A stretch of DNA of 9,210 nucleotides from a bacterium (GCA_017444165.1 JAFSXH010000262.1:1-9210), one strand, 5' to 3'. Numbered from the stretch's first letter, positions 1 to 6,593 are shown. Notes: a model not told the origin generated them from the sequence alone. Translations and numbers: made by a program.

Positions 1-70
1 CAATCGCAACCACTAGCAAAAAGGTTAATAATATGAAGATATTTGCTGTTATTCTTTTTTTTATTCTCAT
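1..70 (-). CDS. N-terminal fragment of a membrane or secreted protein (runs off left edge)
   Basis: An ATG at 70-68 is preceded by a perfect GGAGG ribosome binding site (80-76) with a 5-nt spacer. The 23 visible codons give MRIKKRITAN followed by IFILLTFLLVVAI. That is a positively charged start (R2, K4, K5, R6) and then an unbroken hydrophobic stretch, the pattern of a signal peptide or first transmembrane helix. No stop occurs before the window edge. Such N-termini are common in chemoreceptors, sensor kinases and exported proteins, but nothing visible decides between them. A TAGAAT at 120-115 could serve as its -10 box, about 38 nt of leader, though no good -35 accompanies it. The gene points away from the rest of the window and is downstream of the LRR gene on the same strand, some 330 bp later. 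The call that a gene starts here is fairly sure; its function is unknown. Confidence 0.75.
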   Translation of the reverse strand, partial: MRIKKRITANIFILLTFLLVVAI

Positions 71-75
71 ATAGG

Positions 76-80
76 CCTCC
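76..80 (-). promoter_or_regulatory. Ribosome binding site GGAGG of the left-edge gene
   Basis: Minus-strand GGAGG lies 5 nt before the ATG at 70. It is the best Shine-Dalgarno match in the window and the main reason to accept a gene of which only 23 codons are visible. Confidence 0.75.
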
Positions 81-145
81 TAAAACAGACAACAGAGTAG
101 AATAGCTGTCATCCATTCTAGGAACTCAAAGATAAAAAGGAACAA

Positions 146-274
146 ATGTTAAAACCAAGTGTAGGACTTACTGTTGACTTTGAACCAACGCAAACCTATG
201 ACACACAACGCACATTCGCAGACAAAGTTTGGCCTTTTGCGGTGAACCGACCTTTTTTAATTCGTAATTCATAA
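146..274 (+). CDS. Doubtful 42-codon ORF, possibly the remnant of a gene start
   Basis: An ATG at 146 follows AAGGA at 4-nt spacing and opens a 42-codon frame beginning MLKPSVGLTVDFEPTQTYD and containing FADKVWPFAVNRPF before a stop at 272-274. The composition looks protein-like: mixed residues, charged and aromatic, no low complexity. I do not recognise the peptide. The last five or six codons and the stop lie inside the TTCGTAA heptamer repeat, so the frame may be the start of a larger gene that was cut off where repeat-rich DNA now sits. It may equally be a chance frame in an otherwise non-coding stretch, or a small protein. It is antisense to any leader from the left-edge gene's upstream region. 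Confidence 0.25.
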   Translation: MLKPSVGLTVDFEPTQTYDTQRTFADKVWPFAVNRPFLIRNS

Positions 275-295
275 TGCGTAATTCGTAATTGTAAT
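261..295. repeat. Heptamer tandem repeat, consensus TTCGTAA
   Basis: Four consecutive 7-bp units are readable: TTCGTAA (261-267), TTCATAA (268-274), TGCGTAA (275-281) and TTCGTAA (282-288), followed by a degenerate TTGTAAT. Short heptamer arrays of this AATTCGT type are known from intergenic DNA of several bacterial groups. The array sits between the 42-codon ORF and the end of the LRR gene and carries stops in several frames. Confidence 0.8.
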
Positions 296-349
296 GAATT
301 AATTATTTCTTTCCAAAACAACTCCACACTACTAATAAAAACTGCCCCA

Positions 350-390
350 CACAAAAACACAACATACGAAGCTTACAACACAAAAACACA
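350..390. repeat. 12-bp direct repeat in the 3' flank of the LRR gene
   Basis: CACAAAAACACA occurs at 350-361 and again, identically, at 379-390, 29 bp apart. On the minus strand this is a T/G-rich leader-like stretch just after the LRR stop codon. No hairpin followed by a T run is visible here, so I find no intrinsic terminator for the LRR gene. Confidence 0.6.
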
Positions 391-396
391 CCAGAC

Positions 397-1617
397 TTAC
401 AAAGAATCAACATCCTCAAACGATATAAACCCGCCCTTAGTTGGCTTAATCTCCAAATTGTCCACATCGATAAAAGTCTCACCAGAACTGTACTCGAGGA
501 GTTCGGATTTAGCTTTTGCCTCTCTTTTGAAATAGCTTTCTTTATCAGCAATTATTTTTACGTCGTCACGTAAGACAGGCTTATTTAAATTGGGACAGTC
601 AGCAAAAGCCGACTCAAATATCACAGAAACACTCTCGGGAATTTTTACATTGCGCAAATTTATACAACCAGCAAAGGTTGCCACACCTATTATATCGACA
701 CCTTCAGGAATAACGATCTCCTCTAAACTAGTACAACCTTGAAATGCTCTATCACCGAGCATATCGAGATCTTTAGGAAGGGATATTTCTCGCAAATTGG
801 CACAATTTTTAAAAGCATCAAAGCCTATCTCTTTGACACTTTGAGGAATAATCACACCCTTCAATTTTTTACAATTACAAAAAGTATAATTGCCAATGGA
901 AACAATATCTTTAGGAAGCCTTACCGTCTCTAAATCGTGACAGTCCTTGAAAGCAAAATCACCTATAGAGGTAACACTGTCGGGTATAAACAACTCTTTT
1001 AAACCAATACAATCTTCAAACACAAAATTACCCATTGAGGTGACACTCTCAGGAATGGACAATTCTTCTAAATTTATGCAACCTCCAAATGCCCCCTCAC
1101 CGATAGAAGAAACTCTGCCTCCAAGTGTAACTCGCTCTAAATTATCACAACCTCGAAAAGCATCATCACCTATGGAAATAACATTATCTGGTATACGTAC
1201 CTCCTTAAGGTCTTTACAGCATTCAAATGCCTGATCACCTATAGAAACAAAGCTCTCTGGTATACGTATTTCCTCAATTCCACAAAACCAAAACGCGTTA
1301 GCACCTATAAAAGTAACACTATCTGGAATACAGACTTCTTTAAGACTCACACAATACAAAAACGCGCCAGCACCTATGGAAGTAATTCCACAACCTAGCG
1401 TTATCTGTTCCAAACTATCACAATCTTGAAAAGCACAATCACCTATAGAAGTAACACTATCTGGTATACATACTTTCTTAAGATTTCTGCAACCATCAAA
1501 GGCATTAGCACCTATGGAAGTGACCCCCTCAGGAACAATTACATTTACAAGATTCTCACATGAAGAATAGGAATTATCTGTGTCTGCTTTATCAGCGATA
1601 AACACATCCTCTGCCAT
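397..1617 (-). CDS. BspA-type leucine-rich-repeat protein (LRR_5 family), no signal peptide
   Basis: The 406-residue product is nearly all repeat. After a 20-residue acidic N-terminus come 14 units of 23 residues (the fifth has 22; residues 21-341) of the form xxLxxVxIPxSVTSIGxxAFxxC, and a degraded fifteenth. This is the Treponema pallidum/BspA LRR subclass, a curved binding solenoid used mostly for protein contacts. A 50-residue charged tail without repeats ends the protein. Every complete unit ends in cysteine, ordinary for this subclass. Neither this start nor the longer one gives a signal peptide, transmembrane segment or sorting motif, so the protein is probably cytoplasmic, unlike surface BspA adhesins. 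I chose the ATG at 1617 because GGAG lies 7 nt before it; the TTG at 1659 lies in the upstream terminator's T tract. The kinase gene is upstream on the same strand. A role as ligand, substrate or partner of the kinase is inference only. Confidence 0.9.
   Translation of the reverse strand: MAEDVFIADKADTDNSYSSCENLVNVIVPEGVTSIGANAFDGCRNLKKVCIPDSVTSIGDCAFQDCDSLEQITLGCGITSIGAGAFLYCVSLKEVCIPDSVTFIGANAFWFCGIEEIRIPESFVSIGDQAFECCKDLKEVRIPDNVISIGDDAFRGCDNLERVTLGGRVSSIGEGAFGGCINLEELSIPESVTSMGNFVFEDCIGLKELFIPDSVTSIGDFAFKDCHDLETVRLPKDIVSIGNYTFCNCKKLKGVIIPQSVKEIGFDAFKNCANLREISLPKDLDMLGDRAFQGCTSLEEIVIPEGVDIIGVATFAGCINLRNVKIPESVSVIFESAFADCPNLNKPVLRDDVKIIADKESYFKREAKAKSELLEYSSGETFIDVDNLEIKPTKGGFISFEDVDSL
595..1557 (-). 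repeat. 69-bp coding repeat array (14 LRR units)
   Basis: The LRR units are recognisable at DNA level as well. The stretch beginning acctataga.gtaacact recurs at 1441, 1303 and 961. These are 138 bp apart (two units) and 342 bp apart (five units minus one codon, because the fifth unit lost a residue). Units 3 and 7 share the variant TLG in place of IP, hinting at a four-unit duplication. Confidence 0.8.
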
Positions 1618-1624
1618 TTTAGTA

Positions 1625-1628
1625 CTCC
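1625..1628 (-). promoter_or_regulatory. Ribosome binding site GGAG deciding the LRR gene start
   Basis: Minus-strand GGAG, 7 nt before the ATG at 1617, supports this start over the in-frame TTG at 1659. Confidence 0.7.
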
Positions 1629-1649
1629 GAAAATTTGCGATTGACCTCG

Positions 1650-1678
1650 ATCTTAACAAAAAAAAGTTGCCTTGTCAA
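1650..1678 (-). promoter_or_regulatory. Probable sigma-70-type promoter of the LRR gene, inside a terminator
   Basis: Minus-strand TTGACA (1678-1673), a perfect -35 box, is followed after exactly 17 nt by TAAGAT (1655-1650), which matches the -10 consensus at 4 of 6 positions including the key first two and last bases. The start point would fall near 1643, giving a leader of about 25 nt with the GGAG site in place. The -35 box spans the loop and first stem bases of the kinase terminator hairpin, and the terminator's T8 run is in the spacer. Confidence 0.55.
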
Positions 1679-1688
1679 ACAAGGCAAC
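1658..1688 (-). terminator. Rho-independent terminator of the kinase gene
   Basis: A perfect 9-bp stem, GTTGCCTTG/CAAGGCAAC (1688-1680 with 1674-1666), closes a 5-nt loop (1679-1675) and is followed on the minus strand by eight T (1665-1658). It starts 46 bp after the kinase stop codon and separates that gene from the LRR gene. Confidence 0.9.
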
Positions 1689-1734
1689 CCAAATATCAGC
1701 GTTTACGAATGGTACGTGAAACAGGGGGCAATGT

Positions 1735-4680
1735 TTATGGGATCATCTTCAGCAATTTATCTATTTCACAGACCTCAACATGTTCTTCACCGTAGTATTC
1801 TACAAAAATCTTCTTAGCTCGTTTCAAATAATTTGAAGCCTCTGTAAATCTATCGTTGGCAATAAGAACACGAGCCATAAGACGATAGCAGCTAGCTGTA
1901 ACAGGATGATCTTGGCCGTAAAATAATTCATAAAAAGTCTTGGCTTTCTTTATAGACTCCCAAGCGTATTCCCGAGTTGCGCCATTATTTAAATAAAAAT
2001 CAGCAAGAACAACATTTAATTCTGCATTCATCTTTATGGGAAACTTGTCGTAATTATCACTATTACAAGGAGCAAAGATCGCCATAATCTTTTTAATATA
2101 TCTGCGGGCCGTATCTATATCATTAATCTTCAGGCAAAATTTAATGTAATTCATGTAGAGATCAGCCAAAAAATATTCATCTGCATCTGGTCTCTTTTTG
2201 AGCAATTTCAGAACCATATCGTAAATTTCTTCAGCCTTATCAAGATCACCAGTTTTGCGATAGATATCCGCTAGATTTTTGTAATAGCATAAAAGATTGC
2301 CATTATTTTGGCCAAGCCTATCTTCAGCCTTACGCAGACCAGACTCCAAATAGGATAAAGCTACCGAAAAATCGCCCATATTGCTGGCACACTGAGCCAG
2401 TATATTCTTTATATCCACCTCCTCCATAACATCCAATAAATGATCACTCTGCTTAATCTCTAGATATTTTTGGAAATAAGAGAGAGCCTCTTTAGCGCGG
2501 CCGCCATTGTAGTATAAATTAGCAGCTAATTTAATTAACTGACCGTCAGAATCACGGAGACAATCGGCCGCATTGGCTATGAGTTCCATTCTCTCAGCCA
2601 TATACTTCACTTTTTCCTTAGGAGAAAAATTCAAAAACTCACTAGAATAATTTTCAATAAATGTTTTACATTCATTTGTAAATTGTTCTATGATACTGAG
2701 GATACAACTCTCTCTCACCAACGGATGGAGGGAGATAAAATTGTCGGCACTCTTTTTGAGCCAACCACTCAATTCTAAGAGACGGATCTTGTCTCGCTGA
2801 CCTTCATCGCTGTGGGTACGCAAAAATATCGCCGCTCTCATGCCTCTAGCAGGCAACAATGCCGCTTGAGACATAACGATCTTAGCTTTTTCGGACAACG
2901 AAGAGAGATCGAATAAGGATCTTAATGTGCTGGCGATAGCATCCTCCCCAGCAACGCCTCTATTTATCTTCTCCAAGAGAATTTCAGGAGAAAGCTCTCC
3001 CCAACTTTGTTGTAAAATTCTCGCGGCTTGCTCTACAATTAAAGTGTTACATTGAGCTACTTCAATAATTTTCATCAAAAAATTATGAGGATCTTCAACA
3101 GGGTAAAAATAGTGCATCAATTGCCAAAGTTCATGCTTAGATAAAGGCAGAACCTCAACACAACTTATCCCACTAGGCGGACGCTGGCGGCTGGTAAAAA
3201 TAAAGCGCAAGTTCATCTTTTGCAAAAGTCCAAAAGTGTCACTTTGGAGTACTTCACCCATCTCCTCAGGGGAGAGATCAAAATTATCAATAATTAAAAC
3301 AGTATTCTCACTCTGCTGGCGCAGACACCTCATATTCCAATTAAAAATATCGTCAAAATTATACTCCCTCTGTTCCAGAGGATAAGGAGGATCAGTTTGA
3401 AGGCTTGCTATCGTTTGTTTTAAATCTTTATCAAAGGCTACCCAAAAGAAATCGAAGTTATTTCGCTCCTCCCAAGCTAATTTCATAGCCAATAAACTCT
3501 TTCCTAAACCTCCATCGCCAAATATAAAAGTATTCTTTTCACCCGACTTTAAGAGTGCGCTTAATTGTTCAAGTTCAAATTTTCTGCCTAAAAAAAATTC
3601 ACCTGGATTGGGAGCTTTACATTCGGAAGAGATATTAAATTCTGGCAATCTAGAATCTTTTCGCAAGGTTTCTAATCTGCTCTTTACCTCCTCCATCCCC
3701 AAACGCTTACAAGGATCGCTTTCTAAAATACCTTGAAAAAAACTTATTAAATTTTTCTTTACGCGCCCTGGGACATTTTTAACAAGTCCATTCTTTTGTA
3801 AATTCCAAAAATTCTCTACAACCTTGGAGTACTCTGACTCTACATAGTCGCGCGGAACAAAACTACCCGTAATCTTTTTATACAACAATGCGCCTACAGA
3901 GAAGAGATCTGCTTTTGCTGTAACTCGCCTGAGATAAAGCTTGAGATCTGCGCCATATTTATCTCTAGCTTCGAGTAACTCGGGAGCAGCAAAATCTTCG
4001 GTGTAAGAGATCTCTTCTTTGCCAGTTAAACGGCCATTTTTGCCTAATTCCAAAACACTTCCAAAATCCAAAAGCCTGACGAGTTGACGAGTCTTTCTGA
4101 ATATATAAACATTCGCTGGTTTTATATCACAATGAAGCAGATTATTCTGATGGTAAAGTTCAACCTCACCAAGTAACGAAAGTGTCGTTTCGAAGATCTG
4201 TTGGAGACTTTCATCCTCACTCTCCCCCCAGTTGCTCCCCTCCGCCGCAGGCATCATAACCATTGCTGTATCGCCAAATTCATATATACCCTGAATTTCT
4301 ATCAAGCCATCGGCATGTTCGAAAGCGTGTTTATTATAAAATTCTCTCTGTCGCTTACATATATTTAAAAAACTGTTTTTAGACTCTTGAAATCGCTTTT
4401 CTTCATTTTCTGTGGCTTTTTGCAGAGCAAATTTTAAAACCCAAGTACCTTCCTTACGTTCGAGAGAACCACAAAAACTGCGAGGATAGAATTCTTTCAA
4501 TAAAACGGCGCGATTCTGTGTACAGTTGAACGCTTCATAAACGATACAACTGCCCCCCCGCCCCTTTTCATTCCCAATTTTAAAATCTTCAAAAATGCCA
4601 CTTTCACTCTTTAATCTGACAAGACTATCTTTGACAAGCGCGACTCTCCTATCCTCACCACCAATACGATCACTGTACAT
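1735..4680 (-). CDS. Ser/Thr protein kinase-STAND NTPase-TPR fusion protein
   Basis: The 981-residue product joins three modules. Residues 30-340 are a protein kinase: glycine loop G40-R-G-G-S to V47-Y48, Lys62 in LLKEF, catalytic loop HCDIKPAN (183-190), DFG at 205-207, APE at 232-234. All catalytic residues are present; Cys replaces the Arg of HRD, making it a non-RD kinase. Residues 355-660 form an NB-ARC-like STAND ATPase: Walker A GDGGLGKS (388-395), Walker B VLIIDNFD (461-468), FIFTSR (493-498) and LHPLVRE (651-657), which resembles the MHD-type motif of the winged helix. Residues 715-975 carry TPR-like helices, probably the sensing part. No signal peptide or membrane segment is visible. 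Known STAND proteins oligomerise on ligand binding; here that would control the kinase, for signalling or phage defence (inference). The ATG has GGGGAG 6 nt upstream. A G7 tract encodes part of the ATP loop. The unrecognised gene lies 86 bp upstream. Confidence 0.92.
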   Translation of the reverse strand: MYSDRIGGEDRRVALVKDSLVRLKSESGIFEDFKIGNEKGRGGSCIVYEAFNCTQNRAVLLKEFYPRSFCGSLERKEGTWVLKFALQKATENEEKRFQESKNSFLNICKRQREFYNKHAFEHADGLIEIQGIYEFGDTAMVMMPAAEGSNWGESEDESLQQIFETTLSLLGEVELYHQNNLLHCDIKPANVYIFRKTRQLVRLLDFGSVLELGKNGRLTGKEEISYTEDFAAPELLEARDKYGADLKLYLRRVTAKADLFSVGALLYKKITGSFVPRDYVESEYSKVVENFWNLQKNGLVKNVPGRVKKNLISFFQGILESDPCKRLGMEEVKSRLETLRKDSRLPEFNISSECKAPNPGEFFLGRKFELEQLSALLKSGEKNTFIFGDGGLGKSLLAMKLAWEERNNFDFFWVAFDKDLKQTIASLQTDPPYPLEQREYNFDDIFNWNMRCLRQQSENTVLIIDNFDLSPEEMGEVLQSDTFGLLQKMNLRFIFTSRQRPPSGISCVEVLPLSKHELWQLMHYFYPVEDPHNFLMKIIEVAQCNTLIVEQAARILQQSWGELSPEILLEKINRGVAGEDAIASTLRSLFDLSSLSEKAKIVMSQAALLPARGMRAAIFLRTHSDEGQRDKIRLLELSGWLKKSADNFISLHPLVRESCILSIIEQFTNECKTFIENYSSEFLNFSPKEKVKYMAERMELIANAADCLRDSDGQLIKLAANLYYNGGRAKEALSYFQKYLEIKQSDHLLDVMEEVDIKNILAQCASNMGDFSVALSYLESGLRKAEDRLGQNNGNLLCYYKNLADIYRKTGDLDKAEEIYDMVLKLLKKRPDADEYFLADLYMNYIKFCLKINDIDTARRYIKKIMAIFAPCNSDNYDKFPIKMNAELNVVLADFYLNNGATREYAWESIKKAKTFYELFYGQDHPVTASCYRLMARVLIANDRFTEASNYLKRAKKIFVEYYGEEHVEVCEIDKLLKMIP
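4553..4559 (-). repeat. G7 homopolymer in the kinase ATP-loop codons
   Basis: Seven G on the minus strand, within AAG GGG CGG GGG GGC AGT, encode R41-G42-G43 of the kinase. By reading the neighbouring frames, loss of one G gives a stop at codon 61, and gain of one G gives a stop at codon 49. A slip either way would therefore remove the whole protein. GGG and CGG codons in a row are unusual for this AT-rich gene. Confidence 0.7.
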
Positions 4681-4686
4681 AATTAT

Positions 4687-4692
4687 CTCCCC
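4687..4692 (-). promoter_or_regulatory. Ribosome binding site GGGGAG of the kinase gene
   Basis: Minus-strand GGGGAG lies 6 nt before the ATG at 4680, near the ideal spacing. The same hexamer precedes the 558-residue gene. Confidence 0.7.
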
Positions 4693-4730
4693 AAAAAGGC
4701 AAATTGCAAAGGCACAGTTATGTTACAATC

Positions 4731-4758
4731 GATATAATGATATTTCTATACATGTTAA
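4731..4758 (-). promoter_or_regulatory. Possible promoter of the kinase gene
   Basis: Minus-strand TTAACA (4758-4753, 5 of 6 to the -35 consensus), a 16-nt spacer and TATATC (4736-4731, 4 of 6 to the -10) would start transcription near 4724, leaving a 44-nt leader. The stretch is AT-rich, so a chance match is likely enough. No terminator is visible between the two genes, so read-through from the upstream gene is an alternative. Confidence 0.35.
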
Positions 4759-4766
4759 TTTTAATG

Positions 4767-6443
4767 TCACTTAACCTTATCTTGCCATTCTTCCAACCCT
4801 TTCACACTGCCTTTAAAATCTTTGAGACCAAACTTTTGCCCGTCTCCTAATTTCGTATAAATCTCCACTAACTTTTGTAAAATTTTTTGCATACGTTCCT
4901 TAGGTGGATAATAACGATATTTAGGCTTTTTAACTTTAGCTTTGGAACTTTTTGCATCAATTTCAACAATAGCCATGCCAGTATCAGTATCACAATCCTT
5001 TTTATCCTCGGGATCATTTACATAACTGGAGATCACATTGAGTTCAAAAATTCGCGTATAAACCTCTAATGGGCAGAGCGAGATCATACAAATATACAGC
5101 AGAGCATCATACAGATGATCACTGGTACGAAATTCAGAATAACGGGTACTTCCTAAACGGTCATTAACAAAAGGCACGAAACAATCACTCAATAGATCAT
5201 TAATACTATCCCAATCTTTCTCTACAATGTTGTCACTGTCATCTTTCCAGTGTTTCAGCAAAATATAGGCGAAGCTCACGTTTAAAATGGTATAACGATC
5301 GATTAACTCCCTATGTCCTCTATATCCTTTTTCTGTGAGTCTCTTTTTTAATTTATAGAATTGGCCATAACTAAAAACATTGTCACTTAGTTCACTGGAC
5401 AAATCACCATATTCCATGCAAAACAGGCCATGACTGTTCTTATTTTTTTTGTCGGGTCGTCTAATTCTATAGCAGAAAAAGCGCGCGTACTGCTCTATAG
5501 ATAGGCTCATATTTTCGTTTATTTTGGGAAAATCGTAATTTTCACATAAATTAAACAGTTTGTTATATTCGGTCAATATGTTTGATAAAAATACACCCTT
5601 ATAATTATTAACATCAATACGCTGAAACTCACACTCTTCCTCAGCACTCTTCAAAATAGAAAACTTGCGCACTACATCCCACCAAGCTGTAGCACTGTAC
5701 TGTACCCCATCAACGCTCTTCCTCTCCGCACGAGGATAAGATTTTTTTATGACATAATCGATAAGATCTTTATCGTTAGCAAATCTATCCAATTTATCAA
5801 TTACACTTTTGACTTCTCGATCTGTAGTTTCACCCGTATAAAGTTTATCATTTTCATCGCGAGATGACGGATTTAAAAAGTACTCATCATCAGTTTCATA
5901 TATTACACCCGCATCGCGATGTTTTCCGGCAATATCCGCATATAAGGTATTAAATTCATTCCACGATTTATCTTTTTTTAAGCAGTACATCAACACAAAC
6001 TCTCTAGGAACAGCCACACTCAATTCCTGTTCACAGGCTACATCTCTGATAAAATGCTGAAACTCCTCAAACCTATTTTTAGCATCAGAAGTCAAAACAA
6101 AAGCTAACTCAATTAAAGTATCGCGTTCTAAATTGCCATAGAGTCGTCTTTTAAAATTTCTTGGAAAATCAAGCCCAGCCTTTTTATAGAGCCTCCTCAA
6201 CCCATTCATTACACTATCAGTCAAAGAACCATCTGTCTCTGCTCCAGAAACCTTCTCAGATATATAACGGCGAATGTTGACAGTACGCTCACCAACAGCA
6301 TTCTTCAGGAATAAAAAACCTTCATAAGCTTGAAACCACAGAGCCTCTTCTAAAAGTTCTCTACTGTTTACTAGTGTGCAAATATTTTCAAAATTATCTG
6401 CAAGATCTTCAAGATTTTTCACGCGATCGTCAAATGCAGTCAT
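4767..6443 (-). CDS. Unrecognised 558-residue protein, possible partner of the kinase
   Basis: I do not recognise this protein. It looks soluble: no signal peptide, no convincing transmembrane helix, many charged residues, largely helical. Residues 95-170, with FPRNFKRRLYG, RDTLIELAFVL and PREFVLMYCLKKDKSWNEF, resemble in layout a helix-turn-helix-like module I recall from accessory proteins of gut Firmicutes (an LYG/RDTL core followed by a YC-xx-KSW/Y segment); this is memory, not a search. Later there is a tryptophan pair in SATAWWDVV and a basic, proline-containing linker KVKKPKYRYYPPK before a helical C-terminus. No nuclease, protease or nucleotide-binding motif is apparent. I chose the ATG at 6443 because GGGGAG lies 4 nt before it; an ATG at 6458 (563 residues) has only GAGG 2 nt away. 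The kinase gene follows 86 bp downstream on the same strand, and nhaA is divergent. A joint role with the kinase is inferred from position only. Confidence 0.8.
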   Translation of the reverse strand: MTAFDDRVKNLEDLADNFENICTLVNSRELLEEALWFQAYEGFLFLKNAVGERTVNIRRYISEKVSGAETDGSLTDSVMNGLRRLYKKAGLDFPRNFKRRLYGNLERDTLIELAFVLTSDAKNRFEEFQHFIRDVACEQELSVAVPREFVLMYCLKKDKSWNEFNTLYADIAGKHRDAGVIYETDDEYFLNPSSRDENDKLYTGETTDREVKSVIDKLDRFANDKDLIDYVIKKSYPRAERKSVDGVQYSATAWWDVVRKFSILKSAEEECEFQRIDVNNYKGVFLSNILTEYNKLFNLCENYDFPKINENMSLSIEQYARFFCYRIRRPDKKNKNSHGLFCMEYGDLSSELSDNVFSYGQFYKLKKRLTEKGYRGHRELIDRYTILNVSFAYILLKHWKDDSDNIVEKDWDSINDLLSDCFVPFVNDRLGSTRYSEFRTSDHLYDALLYICMISLCPLEVYTRIFELNVISSYVNDPEDKKDCDTDTGMAIVEIDAKSSKAKVKKPKYRYYPPKERMQKILQKLVEIYTKLGDGQKFGLKDFKGSVKGLEEWQDKVK

Positions 6444-6447
6444 ATTG

Positions 6448-6453
6448 CTCCCC
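6448..6453 (-). promoter_or_regulatory. Ribosome binding site GGGGAG deciding the 558-residue start
   Basis: Minus-strand GGGGAG, 4 nt before the ATG at 6443, is inside the coding sequence if translation begins at 6458. Its identity with the kinase gene's site favours 6443, though the spacing is slightly short. Confidence 0.5.
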
Positions 6454-6480
6454 AACATTTCCTCAACATTATTTTTGTAT

Positions 6481-6535
6481 TTCTTTTGAAGATCTATACA
6501 ACCTTCCTTACATTCACTCTAAGGCTTCAAAAGAA
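6481..6535. promoter_or_regulatory. Perfect 11-bp inverted repeat in the divergent intergenic region (possible operator)
   Basis: TTCTTTTGAAG (6481-6491) and its exact reverse complement CTTCAAAAGAA (6525-6535) are separated by 33 bp in the 150 bp between the divergent starts. Neither arm is followed by a T run in a terminator arrangement. The arms flank the proposed nhaA promoter, so a dimeric regulator could bind both, possibly also acting on the gene transcribed the other way. Binding is inference; the repeat itself is directly seen. Confidence 0.5.
6486..6514 (+). promoter_or_regulatory. Possible promoter of nhaA
   Basis: TTGAAG (6486-6491) and TACATT (6509-6514) are 17 nt apart, each matching consensus at 4 of 6 positions. 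The start would fall near 6521, leaving a leader of about 73 nt that includes the right arm of the inverted repeat. The match is weak. Confidence 0.3.
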
Positions 6536-6578
6536 GGAAAGGTAACAATTTTTTTTGAACGCCGCGTCCGAGAAATTT

Positions 6579-6583
6579 GAGGA
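6579..6583 (+). promoter_or_regulatory. Ribosome binding site GAGGA of nhaA
   Basis: GAGGA sits 10 nt before the ATG at 6594, at the long end of normal spacing. No better in-frame start is nearby. Confidence 0.6.
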
Positions 6584-6593
6584 TATTTGTTAA

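Noticed and set aside
303..551. 82-residue minus-strand frame over the LRR gene's 3' end
   Set aside because: It is an out-of-frame shadow, rich in L, C and W, overlapping the well-supported LRR reading frame.
739..1234. Plus-strand frames opposite the LRR array (739-933 and 947-1234)
   Set aside because: Their repeated peptides (PIEVTLSGI-like) are simply the antisense reading of the 69-bp LRR units.
595..1557. Regularly spaced repeats as a CRISPR array
   Set aside because: The period is a codon-aligned 69 bp that translates into LRR units. There are no identical direct repeats with unique spacers.
1618..1659. Longer LRR start at the TTG at 1659, adding 14 residues
   Set aside because: This codon lies in the T tract of the upstream terminator and upstream of the likely transcription start near 1643. 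The ATG at 1617 has GGAG at 7 nt.
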